The notes beneath the pieces are model-generated. The model saw only the letters and a list, made by a program, of their open reading frames with translations, searched no databases and was not told the DNA's origin. From positions 7,651,501 to 7,715,500 of the forward strand of contig OX387610.1 in NCBI GenBank assembly GCA_947568835.1: DNA of 64,000 nucleotides, in the 5' to 3' direction. This DNA comes from Protonemura montana. Lineage: Eukaryota; Arthropoda; Insecta; Plecoptera; Nemouridae. Numbering within the stretch: position 1 is the first letter of the stretch; each line of letters begins with the position of its first letter. The translations under genes were made by a program, and so were the position numbers. Shown here piece by piece: positions 63,526-64,000 of the stretch.

Positions 63526-64000
63526 CTGTGGAGGAAAAAGACAGTTTGTTGTGAAATGAGCTAAGTTGGAGAAGGCACGGCCATTTTATGATTTGTATGA
63601 GCAAATCAAGTCGAGAGGCATAGTGGCATTGCAGAGATGTATTTTTATTTAGCCAGTGCAGGAATGTGTGGTGTAGGTATGTGGAATTTGCGCTGCTGAA
63701 AAAAAGGTGGGTTCACAGTAGTTTTCTGCCAGGGGGTTAAATTCACAGGATTTTTTAAATTTTACAATTTATAATCTATAGCAATCTATAGCTAGTTTCT
63801 CTTGAATTTTTGTATTATATACAATAATCCTAAATTGCTGACTTATCTGTCTTTTTTTCTATGGTGCTATTATCTCCTTCTTAAGTTTCACCACCAGATC
63901 TTGTTTGATTGGTTAAATTCCATGAAACACCGAGATTCCTAAGTTGTTGCAGTGGGGGTATGGCAAGAATATAAGTAAATAGTGAGTGAACTGCATACAC
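63526..64000. other. Upstream intron of the GT92 gene at the window edge
   Basis: AT-rich, with no further coding exon or repeat recognised. The 5' exons of the GT92 gene are expected beyond the window. Confidence 0.5.

Overview
The window is nuclear DNA from an animal, most likely an arthropod and perhaps a hexapod. The evidence is intron-rich split genes with GT–AG junctions, AT-rich introns full of short repeats, and orthologs of metazoan proteins (a midline-fasciclin/TGFBI-type FAS1 protein, U2AF2, ANKRD40, SRRT/ARS2, RSL1D1, MRPL58/ICT1, a GT92 enzyme). I cannot name the species. Exon models were built by hand from splice signals, reading phase and family resemblance. Every complete model closes in frame, with a total coding length divisible by three.

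Layout. (1) 0.7–8.8 kb, minus: 5' part of a secreted fasciclin-domain protein; the gene runs off the left edge. (2) 8.8–13.7 kb: gene-poor, with two 5S-rRNA-derived SINE copies. (3) 13.7–21.85 kb, minus: complete U2AF2 (nine exons). (4) 22.1–23.1 kb, plus: ANKRD40, head-to-head with U2AF2, start codons about 236 bp apart. (5) 24.2–32.9 kb, minus: a ribosomal-L1-domain (RSL1D1-like) gene, copy A, 13 exons. (6) 34.3–46.0 kb, minus: SRRT/ARS2, 15 exons, with a GC–AG intron. (7) 46–49.7 kb: gene-poor, with an old LINE fragment and a minisatellite. (8) 49.7–51.3 kb, minus: a small DUF4485 protein. (9) 51.7–52.6 kb, minus: MRPL58/ICT1. (10) 52.7–54.8 kb, minus: a 5'-truncated LINE with an open reverse-transcriptase frame. 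(11) 55.0–59.4 kb, minus: RSL1D1-like copy B, seven exons. (12) 60.2–63.5 kb, minus: 3' part of a glycosyltransferase family 92 gene that runs off the right edge.

Six of the nine protein genes are linked to RNA or ribosomes: 3' splice-site recognition (U2AF2), cap-linked RNA processing (SRRT), nucleolar L1-fold proteins (two), mitochondrial ribosome rescue (MRPL58) and, loosely, the ANKRD40 promoter partner. The two RSL1D1-like genes share four intron positions and phases and look like a local duplication.

The most notable non-genic content is a family of SINEs whose heads derive from 5S rRNA, one split by a roughly 494-bp terminal-inverted-repeat element with two further copies in the window. 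There is also a 613-bp hAT relic with an 8-bp target duplication and a BED-finger remnant, a 153-bp near-identical inverted repeat flanking U2AF2 exons, two foldback hairpins in one gene, and an 87-bp minisatellite family at two loci. No CRISPR array, operon, viral element or complete RNA gene was recognised.
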